DNA of 36,076 nucleotides from Hondaea fermentalgiana (Eukaryota > Sar > Bigyra > Thraustochytrida > Thraustochytriidae), in the NCBI GenBank assembly GCA_014084085.1, contig NPFB01000011.1, forward strand, positions 362,105-398,180. The letters are read 5' to 3'. This document shows, piece after piece, positions 18,613 through 28,037 of this stretch (its first letter is position 1; each line of letters opens with the position of its first letter). A program made the translations under genes and the position numbers. Under the pieces are notes generated by a model, which searched no databases, had not been told where the DNA came from, and saw only the letters and a list, made by a program, of their open reading frames with translations.

Positions 18613-21600
18613 TTAGGATGCTTTGGCAAAGAGAGTCTTGACCCAGGCGGCCTTGGCTCCGTACGAAGTCCGAAAGTCAGATCGCCGCGAGATGCATTCA
18701 TACAAGAGACGGGGCCGAACCAGCGAAAGACCACCCTCGCGGTCAGAGATAAGTTCGTGCAAATTGGAAGGCTGTACAATAAAAAGCTGCGAGATGAGAC
18801 GGAGTTCATCCCAGGTTTCCACAACGTCCGGGATCTCGCTGCAAAATGGATTGTTGGTGAAAACTTTGCCAAGTGTGCCAATGTCCTGTACAAGTGTAAA
18901 AGACCCATTTACCGACACCTTCGCTCTTCGCAACGTGCCCAGCAAAACATCGCGGCCCAGGTACGAAAGCCTCACGAGACCAATGCGGCGTGCTTCTAGG
19001 TTGGACAAACGCGAGATCCGGTCAACATAGACCCCGAGTACTTCAACGCATGCCAGGCACCACCGTGTCGTGCGATCGAAGCGGACCTCTGCGCCTTCTT
19101 TCGGCGCATAGTCGGTCTTTTCCCAAAGTGTTAGCGCACAAGCCTGAGCCTGCACGCATGCATTATTGAGAAGTGCGTCAAGACCATCTGCGAGAATTGA
19201 CTCGCACAGGCTAAGTCTGTTATTGAGGAAGGCTTGGCAGACACTGACAGCGTTTGGCGATTTTGACAGCGACGGGTACACTACATCGCGCCAATATAAC
19301 AAAATTTGCTCGAGCATCTCCTCTGCGCTTTGACTCGATACGAGATAAAGGTCAAGCGCTCGAACAGGAGGCTCAAGGCTTGGTTCCTCGTCTGTTTCGG
19401 ACGCTTGCGCCACCGAACGGCGACGTTTCGGTTTCTGGGAAACTGCAGCAATGGTGGATTTGATGCTTGCATTTGCGGTGGCTAGCGCGGGCAGAACTTG
19501 CAAACGGTGCACGACGCGCGAGGCTCCAACCACGTAGGCCTGTTCATGGTCATCGAAGAGGTCCATCTCCTCTGCGAGAGCCTTGAGCATGGACGAGCCG
19601 TCTGCCTCTCGAAAAGAAGCTGGGGAAACAATGGTCGAGTGAACGGTCTGAAGTAATGGAATGAGCGTGGCTTCAAAGAAGCGCTCACAGAGACTCTGAA
19701 AGAGACGCTGGGCCGCCTCGTAAAATTCTCGATTATCATTTGCGACCGCCAAAACAACACTTTCGACGGCGAGGCGCGCGCCGGCAGAGCCCTGTTGCTC
19801 TTGCTGTTGTCCATGCTGCGCCGGAGAAAGCGGCGAAGACCAGGACGAGCCGCTCTCGTCACCGTCCTCGCGTCGCGGACCCAGGAGGTCTACGCAGCGC
19901 TTATGGGCTTCGTAGGCCCACCGAATTGCTTGGCCCGGGACACCGCGGAGTTCGGTGAGAACACCTTCGAAAGAGTCTTCGCGTAGAGGAGGAGGAATTC
20001 CGGCAATAATGTCCTCGATGTCCCCAAGTCGCCAGCTGCGACCGTCATCTGTGGCCTTTGCCAACGCCGCAACATCGACCTCCAGAAGATCCTCTTGCCA
20101 GTTCTCTTGAACTTCAAGAGTGTCTACGACGATAGAAGCCTCGTCAAAGTCCTTGTCAAGCGAACGCACATGTCGAAAGAGTCGGCGAAGAGCCAATATG
20201 GCGTCCTCCTCATACATGGCGCGCATTGCCGCCTCGTCCGTTTCGCCAAATTCGGCTTGCCCGCTGGCGCCCGAAGAAGAAGCAGCCTTGGTCGAGCTCG
20301 AAACTTGCGCTCCTTGAGCCGGCTGCGGAGGCGCGCGCTGTGGCCGCGACACACCGGGTGGAGGTTCAAGGTCGGGAATGACAACGCGGACAAAGTCGAA
20401 GGGCATAATCGCGAAGAGGCGCTTTGAAATCCGCTGCGAGAAGAGTTTCTCCTCGCGGTCTGCGTACTGGGCCGTAAAAGGCTCAAAGACAACACTGACC
20501 TGCTTGTGAATGATTTCGACGTCGAATTTGAGTTTTTGCTGAAGCGAGGCGTCTGAAATGGAAGACGCCGCGTTTTCATTCGAGTGTCGCCCGCGATCGT
20601 GTGCAGCAGCGTCATGCGCAGGGTTGCCAGATTGCGCAAGCGCTTGCTGTTGCTGCTGTTGCCGCTGCTGCTGGCGTTGTTGTTGCTGCTGCTGCTGTGA
20701 GGCGCGAAGGCCACGAACGAGCTCTTGCACCAATACTTCGGTCTCCTTGTGCGCAGTAAAGAGAATTTGGAGAAACTCGTTGTGTGCAAGCTCCCCGCCT
20801 CTGTGCTTGGGGAAGAGAAAGTCTTGAAGCGTAGGCTGCAGCCCAAAGACCGAGTCATTAAACAGACGCGTGACGAGGAGCGCAAAAATCTCGTGCATGT
20901 GCCGCGGAAAAACCTTGGCAACGGCAACATGCGTAGTACGTACGACGCTGCGAATTTGTGTGAAAAGGTGGGCAAGATTGTCCCGAAGCGCACTGTTACG
21001 AAAGCCAATTGAGCGTTCTCGTGCCGCGAGCAAGGGGTTGAGACTGTGATAAATGAACCTTTGAAAGAGGTTCTCCGGCCCTTGCTTGTGGCGAAAATTC
21101 TCGAGAATGGCGTCGGCGCACTTGCGCATCTTGAGCATATCCCCGTCCGTCGCGGCGCGATCAAACTCGTCAAGGAGACCTGTGAGAACCCTGCCGCTCA
21201 TTTCCGCGACTTGCTTCACGCCGCGCTCAAGACCAGGCACAGTGAGATCGAGTGTGATGTCCTCGAGATCATGAATGTATGGCGCAGCGTCGGTGAGTGT
21301 GCGCGGAAAGTCGGTAAAGAGCGGCGAGGTGACTTCAGGTTCGTGGGCAAATTCAGCAAAATACATGAGCAGCTGTTGGGCGTGCGCGGCGCGACTCTTG
21401 ACCATGTCGAGGTGCTCGAGACGAGAGCCGATGCCTATTGCAGATTCAGATGCGCGACCAAATTTGCGTTCGAGCGTGCGAAATTGGCGCGCTACTTTTT
21501 CTTGAACTCGCGTCTGCTCCTGCGCAATGTTGCGGAGCTCCTTGGAGAGAGCCTCATTTTCGACGCGGGATCGTTCGATTCGCTTACCGACTGCGTTGTC

Positions 21601-22194
21601 CATCTGCTCTACCTTGCGGATGGACTCATCAAGGTCAAACTGGAGACCGTCGAGATCGTCAAGAAGAAAGTCGAGTTCGTCCACTTCAAGGTTTTGGGAG
21701 CAGATGCCATCGACAAAGCTAAGAGCATCAAAGTCTGGAACCACAAAGGTTGTGAGACCAAACGTATCGGGGGCGTCAGACCGAAGCTCGTCTCCAGACG
21801 CTTGCCCTGGTATGGCAGTCCTCCTTTGGATTCCTCGTTGCGTCGCACGCTGGCGATTCAGTTTACCATTGTCGTCGTCGTCGTCGTCATCGTCCTCCTC
21901 CTCCCCGTCGTCCTCCTCGTCGTCGTCGTCGTCGTCGTCGTCGTCCTCGTCGCCTTCGTCGTCCTCGTCCTCGTCCTCGTCGTCCTCGTCTTCGTCTTCG
22001 TCCTCGTTCTCGTAGTCGTTCTCGTGGTCGCTGTCGATGTTGATGTTGATGTCGTCTTCGTGGTCGTCGACCTCAACTTCTTCGTCGTTGGCCTTGGTAG
22101 GTCTGCCTTCCTCTTCCTTGCCAGACGGGCGGTGCCCTGCCAGAGGAGCGCGGGCCCCGTTGCGAGCCTGCTGTCTGGGTGCGGCGTCCGCCAT
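18613..22194 (-). CDS. Exocyst complex component Sec10 (EXOC5-like)
   Basis: 1193 aa if started at the ATG at 22194, which sits in a strong GCCATGG context. The frame stays open upstream to about 22467 but only with non-ATG codons. The first 110 residues are dominated by D/E runs (about 38-109). The Sec10 core starts near residue 155 with FVDGICSQNLEVDELDFLLD, followed by a coiled coil (about 180-245) and an ALMYF-like segment (LLMYFAEFAHEPEVTSPLF, about 275) matching the LMKYFNEF region of EXOC5. The C-terminus (LISQLFIVQPSNLHELIS, then DFRTSY) matches the conserved end of EXOC5. A Q/R-rich insertion lies near 498-520. As an exocyst subunit it would tether secretory vesicles to the plasma membrane. 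It is much longer than animal Sec10 (about 700 aa) because of the acidic head and disordered insertions. Confidence 0.87.
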   Translation of the reverse strand: MADAAPRQQARNGARAPLAGHRPSGKEEEGRPTKANDEEVEVDDHEDDININIDSDHENDYENEDEDEDEDDEDEDEDDEGDEDDDDDDDDDEEDDGEEEDDDDDDDDNGKLNRQRATQRGIQRRTAIPGQASGDELRSDAPDTFGLTTFVVPDFDALSFVDGICSQNLEVDELDFLLDDLDGLQFDLDESIRKVEQMDNAVGKRIERSRVENEALSKELRNIAQEQTRVQEKVARQFRTLERKFGRASESAIGIGSRLEHLDMVKSRAAHAQQLLMYFAEFAHEPEVTSPLFTDFPRTLTDAAPYIHDLEDITLDLTVPGLERGVKQVAEMSGRVLTGLLDEFDRAATDGDMLKMRKCADAILENFRHKQGPENLFQRFIYHSLNPLLAARERSIGFRNSALRDNLAHLFTQIRSVVRTTHVAVAKVFPRHMHEIFALLVTRLFNDSVFGLQPTLQDFLFPKHRGGELAHNEFLQILFTAHKETEVLVQELVRGLRASQQQQQQQRQQQRQQQQQQALAQSGNPAHDAAAHDRGRHSNENAASSISDASLQQKLKFDVEIIHKQVSVVFEPFTAQYADREEKLFSQRISKRLFAIMPFDFVRVVIPDLEPPPGVSRPQRAPPQPAQGAQVSSSTKAASSSGASGQAEFGETDEAAMRAMYEEDAILALRRLFRHVRSLDKDFDEASIVVDTLEVQENWQEDLLEVDVAALAKATDDGRSWRLGDIEDIIAGIPPPLREDSFEGVLTELRGVPGQAIRWAYEAHKRCVDLLGPRREDGDESGSSWSSPLSPAQHGQQQEQQGSAGARLAVESVVLAVANDNREFYEAAQRLFQSLCERFFEATLIPLLQTVHSTIVSPASFREADGSSMLKALAEEMDLFDDHEQAYVVGASRVVHRLQVLPALATANASIKSTIAAVSQKPKRRRSVAQASETDEEPSLEPPVRALDLYLVSSQSAEEMLEQILLYWRDVVYPSLSKSPNAVSVCQAFLNNRLSLCESILADGLDALLNNACVQAQACALTLWEKTDYAPKEGAEVRFDRTTRWCLACVEVLGVYVDRISRLSNLEARRIGLVRLSYLGRDVLLGTLRRAKVSVNGSFTLVQDIGTLGKVFTNNPFCSEIPDVVETWDELRLISQLFIVQPSNLHELISDREGGLSLVRPRLLYECISRRSDFRTSYGAKAAWVKTLFAKAS
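21867..22080 (-). repeat. GTC/GAC trinucleotide-rich tract encoding the acidic head of Sec10
   Basis: A long run of GTC/CTC/TTC triplets on the plus strand encodes Asp/Glu on the coding strand. It gives a spurious long poly-Val/Ser ORF on the opposite strand. Confidence 0.8.
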
Positions 22195-23175
22195 GGCCGC
22201 CACGTGGTGGAGAGAGACTGCAGGTTGTTTGTCGCGTCGTATCTTTAGTTGGTCAGTGTCAGGTCCTGAAACACCAACAGCCAACTGCAGCTTGATCGCA
22301 ACCAACTTGTGCCTTGAGAACCCCGTGCCAGAGACAGAGAGAGGCGGATCCAACTCGCTTTGTCCCTGCAGGAGGAGCAAGTACGTTGTTCGAGGCAACG
22401 AAAGCGATGCAACAACATAAATTCGCAGATCCCTTGGAGCGTCAACGAATGTCACGTAAATGAACAGCTACGAGAACACTTTCTTGACTTTCGACTAGAA
22501 TTTCGTTCGAGTGATTTTCGATTGACCACAGAGAACAGAAGAAGGAGAAGGAAAAAAGAAATCGAGCACATGTATGATAGGAGTAACGATGAACAAAAGC
22601 GTTGAGATTCTTTTGACGTTGGCCATATCGTTAGACTACGAGACAACAGTCAGGTGTAACACTCTTCTTTCTTTTACTTTACGTCTTTGCGTACGTAGAC
22701 CAAGCCATCCAAGGATCGTGTTTGACTTCGATTTCGGAAATACATCAGGAGCCATCTTTTTTCTCCGCGAAAGAAAGTCGATGCAAGTCTTTGCATGCAT
22801 GATCTCGGCAGACTTTTCAACGAAAATTCGCTGAGCTCATAAAATCTTGGTTGAAAGGGTATTGCGAAGCGAACTCATCGTATCAAAGAACGATGCTGTC
22901 ACTGCACCACGTTGTGGGAGCTGCGATCGCTGTTATCTTCCATATCCGTTGTGCCGCCAAGACATCATCTCTCGGCATCGCGAGTTGCAAGCTTTGAGCG
23001 TATTCGCGGAGCGCGCGATTCCTTGTCGATTTATGTTCAAAATCGTGCCACATAACAAAGTGATAGTGGTGTTGGGGTATCGCCTGCTTGCAAAGCGGGA
23101 AAACGAACGTGCTGTTCAAAGCTTGATCGTTACCTTAAAGCCTTCAAAGCAGCTTGAACCTGGCGTTGTCACAAG

Positions 23176-23225
23176 CAAAGCAAAGCAAAGCAAAGCAAAG
23201 CAAAGCAAAGCAAAGCAAAGCAAAG
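23176..23225. repeat. (CAAAG)10 perfect pentanucleotide array
   Basis: Ten uninterrupted copies of CAAAG, with partial copies on both sides. It is one of several pentanucleotide arrays in the intergenic regions of this window. Confidence 0.95.
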
Positions 23226-23636
23226 CAAGGCGGCACTTGCTTTTGCATACTCGCTTTCGCTAACCGTGCGCCATTTCTTCCACCCGTCGAACACCAGCTT
23301 CTCTTTTCGCACACACTACCACTCGTATACGCAAAGTCTTCAGCCGTGGCGCCGCGAGAGTTGGTCGCCTGAGCGTTCGCCCACTTGTTTGACAGGCTCC
23401 AAGTTCGCAGGCAGAGAAGGCGTTGCAGCACGCCCCAGCGACGGGGCGGGTGCCCTATCGCCCTACTCGTATCGTCGCCCACCCCTCCCTGCCTGCCTCA
23501 ATGACGTGGTCTGAGCCCCCAGCTAGCCTCGCTCGCACTTTTGGCGTGGCCGTGGCCACGGTGGCTGTCGTCGCCATTTCGCTCCTCTCCTGTAGCTCCG
23601 GGCAGGTCGACGGACCCGTGGCCGCTGCCACGCCGC

Positions 23637-23692
23637 GCTATGCCTTGCCTTGCCTTGCCTCGCCATGCCATGCCACGCCATGCCATGCCCTG
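23637..23692. repeat. TGCCT/TGCCA pentanucleotide array
   Basis: Tandem pentamers of TGCCT grading into TGCCA variants about 460 bp upstream of the ZIP transporter start. The TGCCT units are the reverse-strand relative of the AGGCA array at 27217. Confidence 0.85.
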
Positions 23693-23989
23693 CGCGGCCG
23701 GCCTAGCGAGCGGCTGCGAGCATGAGCACGCTCGTCTCGGTCACCGCCGAATCGGGTCCCTCTCTCTCAGTCGGCACCATGGGCCAGTCTCCTGCCTGCC
23801 TTCACTTCACAGGACGCACAGTCACGTGCGGCCGATCGAAGGTCAAGCCAGCTAAGCTGGCTGCAGAAGACGCCTCCCCCAAGTATGGCAACCAAGTCGC
23901 CAAAACCCAAAGAGCGCGCACCAAACAGAACAAACAGTCCACGATCGCCTTCATCGAGCAGGGTGGCCGGCGGGAGGCGCGCGACTCGG

Positions 23990-24018
23990 CTCGACTCGAC
24001 TCGACTCGACTCGACTCT
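23990..24018. repeat. (GACTC)n pentanucleotide array
   Basis: About five tandem GACTC units followed by GC-rich GGCGC repeats, around 130-160 bp upstream of the ZIP start codon. It probably lies in its promoter or 5' UTR. Confidence 0.85.
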
Positions 24019-24149
24019 GCTCTGCGCGGCGCGGCGCGGCGCAGCGGGGCGGGGGCCGCAGCGCCCGAGGCCGAGGCCTGCCCTCGCGAGGAGAAGGCAG
24101 GGAGGACCTGCCGAGGACGTCAGGCCCGCGAGGCGAAGGAGGCGGGAGC

Positions 24150-25844
24150 ATGGCGCGAGGGACGCTTCGCGTGTGTGCTCTCGCGGCCGCAGCCGTCCTC
24201 GCGGCGCAGCAGTCAAGGGCAGAGGCGACACCCTCGACGACGGCAGCAGCAGTCGTCGTCTCGTGCGCGGTGAACGCGTCCGAGACGACGCCGGTAGAGG
24301 TCGCGAGCGCGGAGCAGCTAAGTGAACTGTGCTCTGCAGCTTGCGAGCTGCAGCTCGACGACGAGCAAGAGGTGGGGGAGGCAGACGAGGCAGGCGAGGA
24401 GGACCAAGACACAAACCGAGAGGACAATGTCCCCCTGGCGTTTGGCCTGGTGATCGCCGCAGGGTTGTCCACTTCGGTGGGGGCCGCCTTTGTCTTTTGC
24501 GACGGTGTGGTGACGCGAGCGAATCGCTTTGTACTCGCCGGGTCCCTTGGCTTCTCTGCTGGCGTCATGCTGTACGTTTCGCTCGTTGAAATTTTTGTCA
24601 AGGCCGTGGACGAGTTTGTGGCGTGCGAGTGCCTTTGGGAGCACGAGAACCCGCTGGCACCTGCGCGTATTATGACGACCATTGTTTTCTTCCTCGGGCT
24701 CTTGTTTTTCCTTTGCCTTGACGCAGGCATTCACCACATTCAACATCTCAGTTCTCTCAGGAGCGCCAAGGGTGACAAGGGCGACCATGTAGAAAGCTCG
24801 AGCACGTCCACGAGCACGGGCATCGCGCGTCCCACGAACACCTGGCGCAGCGGATCGTCACCTGGCCGCACTGAGATGGCGAGCAACGACGACGCTAAAG
24901 ATTGCCCGTCCCCCTCGCCTGCAAGTGGCGGGACCCGAGAAAATGCTGACTCGGAACTCGTAGAGCTTGCAATCATGGATGCGACGCCACCATGCCTCGA
25001 GGGCAATCCTAAGCAAGTTGACCTGGAGTTGGCCGAACGCCACAAGCAGATGCGGGCCGCAGCGCCTCCAAGCGTTCGCTTCACATCGATGGACGAGGAT
25101 GACAGCGGAGATGTCTCCATTGAGCAAGCAGCCCGCATTGGACTTGAGCGTTTCGGGGCATCCGATGAGGTCATGGCTGAAAACAACCCCGTGTCCGTTT
25201 GTGAGCATAGTACGCAGCAAGCAACGGAAGGGGATGCGCAAAAGCGAAATGCGGAGAGTCTTCGGCGGCGACGACGCGAGCTTGAAGAACTTGCCCGTGA
25301 GCATTGCAGCCACGGCCACGGGCAAGGACAGAATCATGGGCATGGACATGGGGATCGTGCCGTAGCGCAAGATGAGCATGACGAGGAAAAGCTGCGAAGC
25401 ATGGGATTAATGACGGCAATTGCAATTGGACTGCACAATTTTCCCGAGGGCCTTGCAACCTTTGTGGCTACTTTGGCAGACCCAACAGTCGGTGTGGGCC
25501 TGGCTGTTGCAATTGCTGTTCATAATATTCCCGAAGGTCTCTGCGTGAGCGTTCCCATTTATTACTCGACAGGAAATCGTGTGCGTGGCTTTCTTCTCGC
25601 AACGATTTCTGGATTTGCAGAGATTGTCGGAGCCTTTTTGGGCTGGGTCGCTTTGGCGAGCACTTTTTCAAGCGAGGCTTATGCGTCTCTTTTTGCGCTC
25701 GTGTCGGGCATGATGGTCGCCATCGTCATGAAGGAGCTCATTCCAACTGCGCACCGCTACGATCCGCAGGATCGAATTACGACCGTGACCATTTTTATGG
25801 GCATGGCTATAATGGCAGTATCTCTCTGCCTATTCTTGCTCTAA
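24150..25844 (+). CDS. ZIP-family (ZupT-like) metal transporter with cytosolic EF-hand-like loop
   Basis: Single-exon protein of 564 aa. An N-terminal signal peptide is likely (MARGTLRVCALAAAAVLAAQ). An acidic lumenal stretch (about 69-92) precedes TM1-TM3 (about 94-118, 127-150, 174-195). The TM3-TM4 loop (about 196-415) is long and hydrophilic. It carries an EF-hand-like loop DEDDSGDVSIEQ (315-326) and a His/Gly run HGHGQGQNHGHGHG (388-401). TM4 and TM5 hold the metal-site motifs HNFPEG (429-434) and HNIPEG (458-463), and VSVPIYYSTG follows as in bacterial ZupT. The family imports Zn2+ and related divalent metals into the cytosol. ATG 24150 is chosen for the signal peptide. Family assignment is secure. 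Metal specificity, membrane and Ca2+ regulation are inference. Confidence 0.94.
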   Translation: MARGTLRVCALAAAAVLAAQQSRAEATPSTTAAAVVVSCAVNASETTPVEVASAEQLSELCSAACELQLDDEQEVGEADEAGEEDQDTNREDNVPLAFGLVIAAGLSTSVGAAFVFCDGVVTRANRFVLAGSLGFSAGVMLYVSLVEIFVKAVDEFVACECLWEHENPLAPARIMTTIVFFLGLLFFLCLDAGIHHIQHLSSLRSAKGDKGDHVESSSTSTSTGIARPTNTWRSGSSPGRTEMASNDDAKDCPSPSPASGGTRENADSELVELAIMDATPPCLEGNPKQVDLELAERHKQMRAAAPPSVRFTSMDEDDSGDVSIEQAARIGLERFGASDEVMAENNPVSVCEHSTQQATEGDAQKRNAESLRRRRRELEELAREHCSHGHGQGQNHGHGHGDRAVAQDEHDEEKLRSMGLMTAIAIGLHNFPEGLATFVATLADPTVGVGLAVAIAVHNIPEGLCVSVPIYYSTGNRVRGFLLATISGFAEIVGAFLGWVALASTFSSEAYASLFALVSGMMVAIVMKELIPTAHRYDPQDRITTVTIFMGMAIMAVSLCLFLL

Positions 25845-26092
25845 GCGCACGGTGTTCATTAACTACCTTTTCTTATTTTCTTTTCACAAGTAGGTAAACA
25901 CGTGCGCGCTGCGGCTGTCCCCCATCAAAACATAGTTTCGAAAAGTAAGACATTTTGGCGCTCGATCTGAATGATCCAACTCACGGTCGATCGAGATTTT
26001 TCGGTGTCAAGGTTTGCAATTCACGAGCGACATCGCCTTGGTTGACCATGCAATAGTGAACGTAGCCATCGGTTTCATCTTGGAATTGCATT

Positions 26093-26100
26093 TATAAAAG
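26093..26100 (+). promoter_or_regulatory. TATA-box-like element TATAAAAG
   Basis: An exact TATAAAAG in otherwise gene-free DNA. No recognisable ORF begins within 300 bp, so it may be a chance match or serve a non-coding transcript. Confidence 0.25.
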
Positions 26101-27216
26101 AGATGGATGACCTGATCTCATGGGTAGCTCACGTGGGCAGCTGCAGCTCGTTTAGTGAGTCAGTGTGGTATCCAATTTTATAGAATACGAGCCGTCAGTG
26201 GCCCCCGCCAATTGGCATTAAAGTCTTCGCTCTGGTTGTCCATTCTGCACGTGCGCAACCCCAAGCATGATCCGCGTGAAAAGGAAGAAAGCTTCAGAGA
26301 TCAGCCCGGCCAGAGCAAGATAAGCCACATAGGCCTCGCACGGCTGGTGGTGATGGGGAAGGATTGTATCCGTCACCTCTGTAGATTTATATGACGCGAA
26401 AAGTGGGCTTTACTTCGCGCGGAACTGCAGAGGGAATAGAGGGCCCGCACTACATTCGCCTTCGGAATCGCCCCCGTCACCGACCGGGGGCGGTCAGTTT
26501 CTTTCCTCACGGGAACACTGTGATTTTTCGAGACTCAGGGTTTGCAGTGCTGTTCACTGGGCGTGAACCTCTGGGCTTTTCGCAGAACTCTCCGCCGAGG
26601 AGGAGACAGTCTCCACAGCGGAGGGGCGCTGTGGCCTGTTCCGGGTGCGATGCGGTGCCAGAGAGAGGGGGGCAGAGGGCGCGGCCACGTGGCGATACGT
26701 CCCCCGGCGCACTGACACCGACGGATGGATCGATTGGTTTGATTTGATCTGGCTGTCTCTCGCTGCACTGCGGCTGCTTCTGCTCGCCGTCCTTGTCAGC
26801 ACGGGCGAGCTGCATGCAGTGCAGCTGGCAGCGGCTGGCGACCACCAGCATGGCAGCTTGCACGCGAAGCTCGAGTCGCTGGCCTGGCCTGGCCTTGCCT
26901 GGCCGGCCTAGCTGGATCGAGGGGAGAGAGGATCATGATTCTGCGCAGAATGATTGAGGATCGATCGATCAGCGCCGCGCGCGGTGTAACGGCGCAGAAA
27001 ACGTGCAGCGTGACCCCAGCAGCCGCGCTTCCTGGCGATGGTCGACTTTGTAGCCGGGATGCGCTCACTTGCGCCGGGCGCGCGGAGGGGCACACTGGGA
27101 ACCTTGCGCCGGGCGAGGAAACTTCGAATGCATAGCAAAATAAAAAGGCAAGAATAGCACTCACCTCAGTATCTCTTGTCAGTCAAAGCAGGGAGGGGAA
27201 AACTCGACGTGCCGAA

Positions 27217-27289
27217 CAAGGCAAGGCAAGGCAAGGCAAGGCAAGGCAAGGCAAGGCAAGGCAAGCAAGGCAAGGCAAGCAAGGCAAAG
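27217..27289. repeat. (AGGCA)n pentanucleotide array
   Basis: More than ten AGGCA units with two unit-length slips (AGCA), running directly into a purine-only AAAAG tract to about 27360. It is the reverse complement type of the TGCCT array at 23637. Confidence 0.9.
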
Positions 27290-27360
27290 AAAAGAAAAAA
27301 CAAGAAAAGAAAAAAGAAGAAAAGAAAAAAGAAAAAAAGAAAAGAAAAGAAAAGAAGAAA
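27290..27360. repeat. Homopurine AAAAG-rich tract
   Basis: About 70 bp of almost pure A and G on the plus strand. It is adjacent to the AGGCA array and capable in principle of triplex formation. Confidence 0.8.
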
Positions 27361-27456
27361 CAGCTGGCAGCACTGGAAGGAGAGACAGAAGAAAATCGGA
27401 AAAAGCGGAAGCGAGTTGGATGTGAGGGAGAGCGGCGCGGAGACAGGCCGACAGAC

Positions 27457-27480
27457 AGTCAGTCAGTCAGTCAGTCAGAC
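27457..27480. repeat. (CAGT)n microsatellite
   Basis: About five tandem CAGT units upstream of Tim23. Confidence 0.85.
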
Positions 27481-27624
27481 AGGCAGCGACGCCGAGCAAA
27501 CGAGAGCAGGCTGGTGCGTCTACAGTGCAAGCGTGCGGAGTCCGAGTCACACAGGCGGAATAGACAGTGTGGACAGACGGGTAAAGGCGGCCGGTATCAT
27601 CAGGCTAAGTACTGCTAGCGGCCA

Positions 27625-27770
27625 ACTAGGCAGGTAGGCAGGCAGGGAGGCGGAGAAAGAAAGAAAGAAGGAAGGAAAAGAAAGAAAAGAAAGAAGCAGG
27701 CAGGCAGGCAGGTATTACCAGTAGTAGGAGGAGGCAGGCAGACAGACAGACAGACAGATAGACAGAGACG
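27625..27770. repeat. AGGC / AGAC / AAAG tetranucleotide cluster
   Basis: Three adjacent microsatellites: AGGC near 27629-27650, AAAG-type near 27655-27695, and AGGC grading into AGAC near 27697-27765. They lie 270-410 bp upstream of the Tim23 ATG. Confidence 0.8.
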
Positions 27771-27833
27771 GAGAGCGAGAAGCAAAAGCTAGCAGCGAAG
27801 CAGCAACGCGCTCAGACTCGGACCCGGAAGAGC

Positions 27834-27935
27834 ACGCACGCACGCACGCACGCACGCACGCGCGTACGCACGCACGGCGCCTGCGCGACGCTCCTCCTCG
27901 CTCGCTCTCGCACGCACGCACGCACGCACGCACGC
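27834..27935. repeat. (ACGC)n microsatellites
   Basis: Two ACGC arrays (about 27834-27866 and 27908-27935) separated by a short unique stretch, ending about 100 bp upstream of the Tim23 start codon. They probably lie in its 5' UTR or core promoter. Confidence 0.88.
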
Positions 27936-28037
27936 TCTCGCGTGACTCTCCGACTTTTTCTTGGATTCGCAGCCGAGGCCACAGACGCCGCAGCACGAGA
28001 CCAGAGCTCGCTCACCACTCACACATAGCACGGCACG

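Larger units (their letters stand above)
22195..24149. other. 2-kb divergent intergenic region (Sec10 / ZIP promoters)
   Basis: No gene that I can support. It includes an open, ATG-less extension of the Sec10 frame (22195-22467), a perfect CAAAG pentanucleotide array (23176-23225), TGCCT/TGCCA pentamers (about 23641-23690), and ACTCG pentamers (about 23995-24015) close to the ZIP start. Small ATG ORFs at 23501 and 23722 lack recognisable features and may be upstream ORFs of the ZIP transcript. Confidence 0.5.
25845..28037. other. 2.2-kb intergenic region between ZIP and Tim23 genes
   Basis: No supported gene; ATG ORFs are short or low complexity. It has a TATAAAAG element at about 26093-26100 with no obvious downstream ORF. 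Dense simple repeats follow: GGCCT pentamers (about 26880-26908), the AGGCA array (27217-27289), a purine-only AAAAG tract (27290-27360), CAGT units (about 27457-27480), AGGC/AGAC units (27625-27770) and ACGC units (27834-27935). The last few hundred bp must include the Tim23 promoter and 5' UTR. Confidence 0.5.

Noticed and set aside
21046..22248. 400-codon plus-strand ORF ending in poly-Val
   Set aside because: Antisense of Sec10; the Val/Leu run is the complement of the Asp/Glu codons.
23176..23225. Possible CRISPR-like or telomere-like array
   Set aside because: Uniform 5-bp units with no spacers and internal position; a microsatellite.
22847..23263. 138-codon ORF ending in SKAKQ repeats
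   Set aside because: Starts at TTG; the repeat end is just the CAAAG microsatellite; no recognisable domain.
23501..23725. Small ATG ORF with a hydrophobic segment upstream of ZIP
   Set aside because: Ends in translation of pentanucleotide repeats; composition explained by GC-rich DNA; no conservation evidence available.
23722..24273. 183-codon ATG ORF overlapping the ZIP start in another frame
   Set aside because: Second half is translated repeat and ZIP shadow; at most an upstream ORF.
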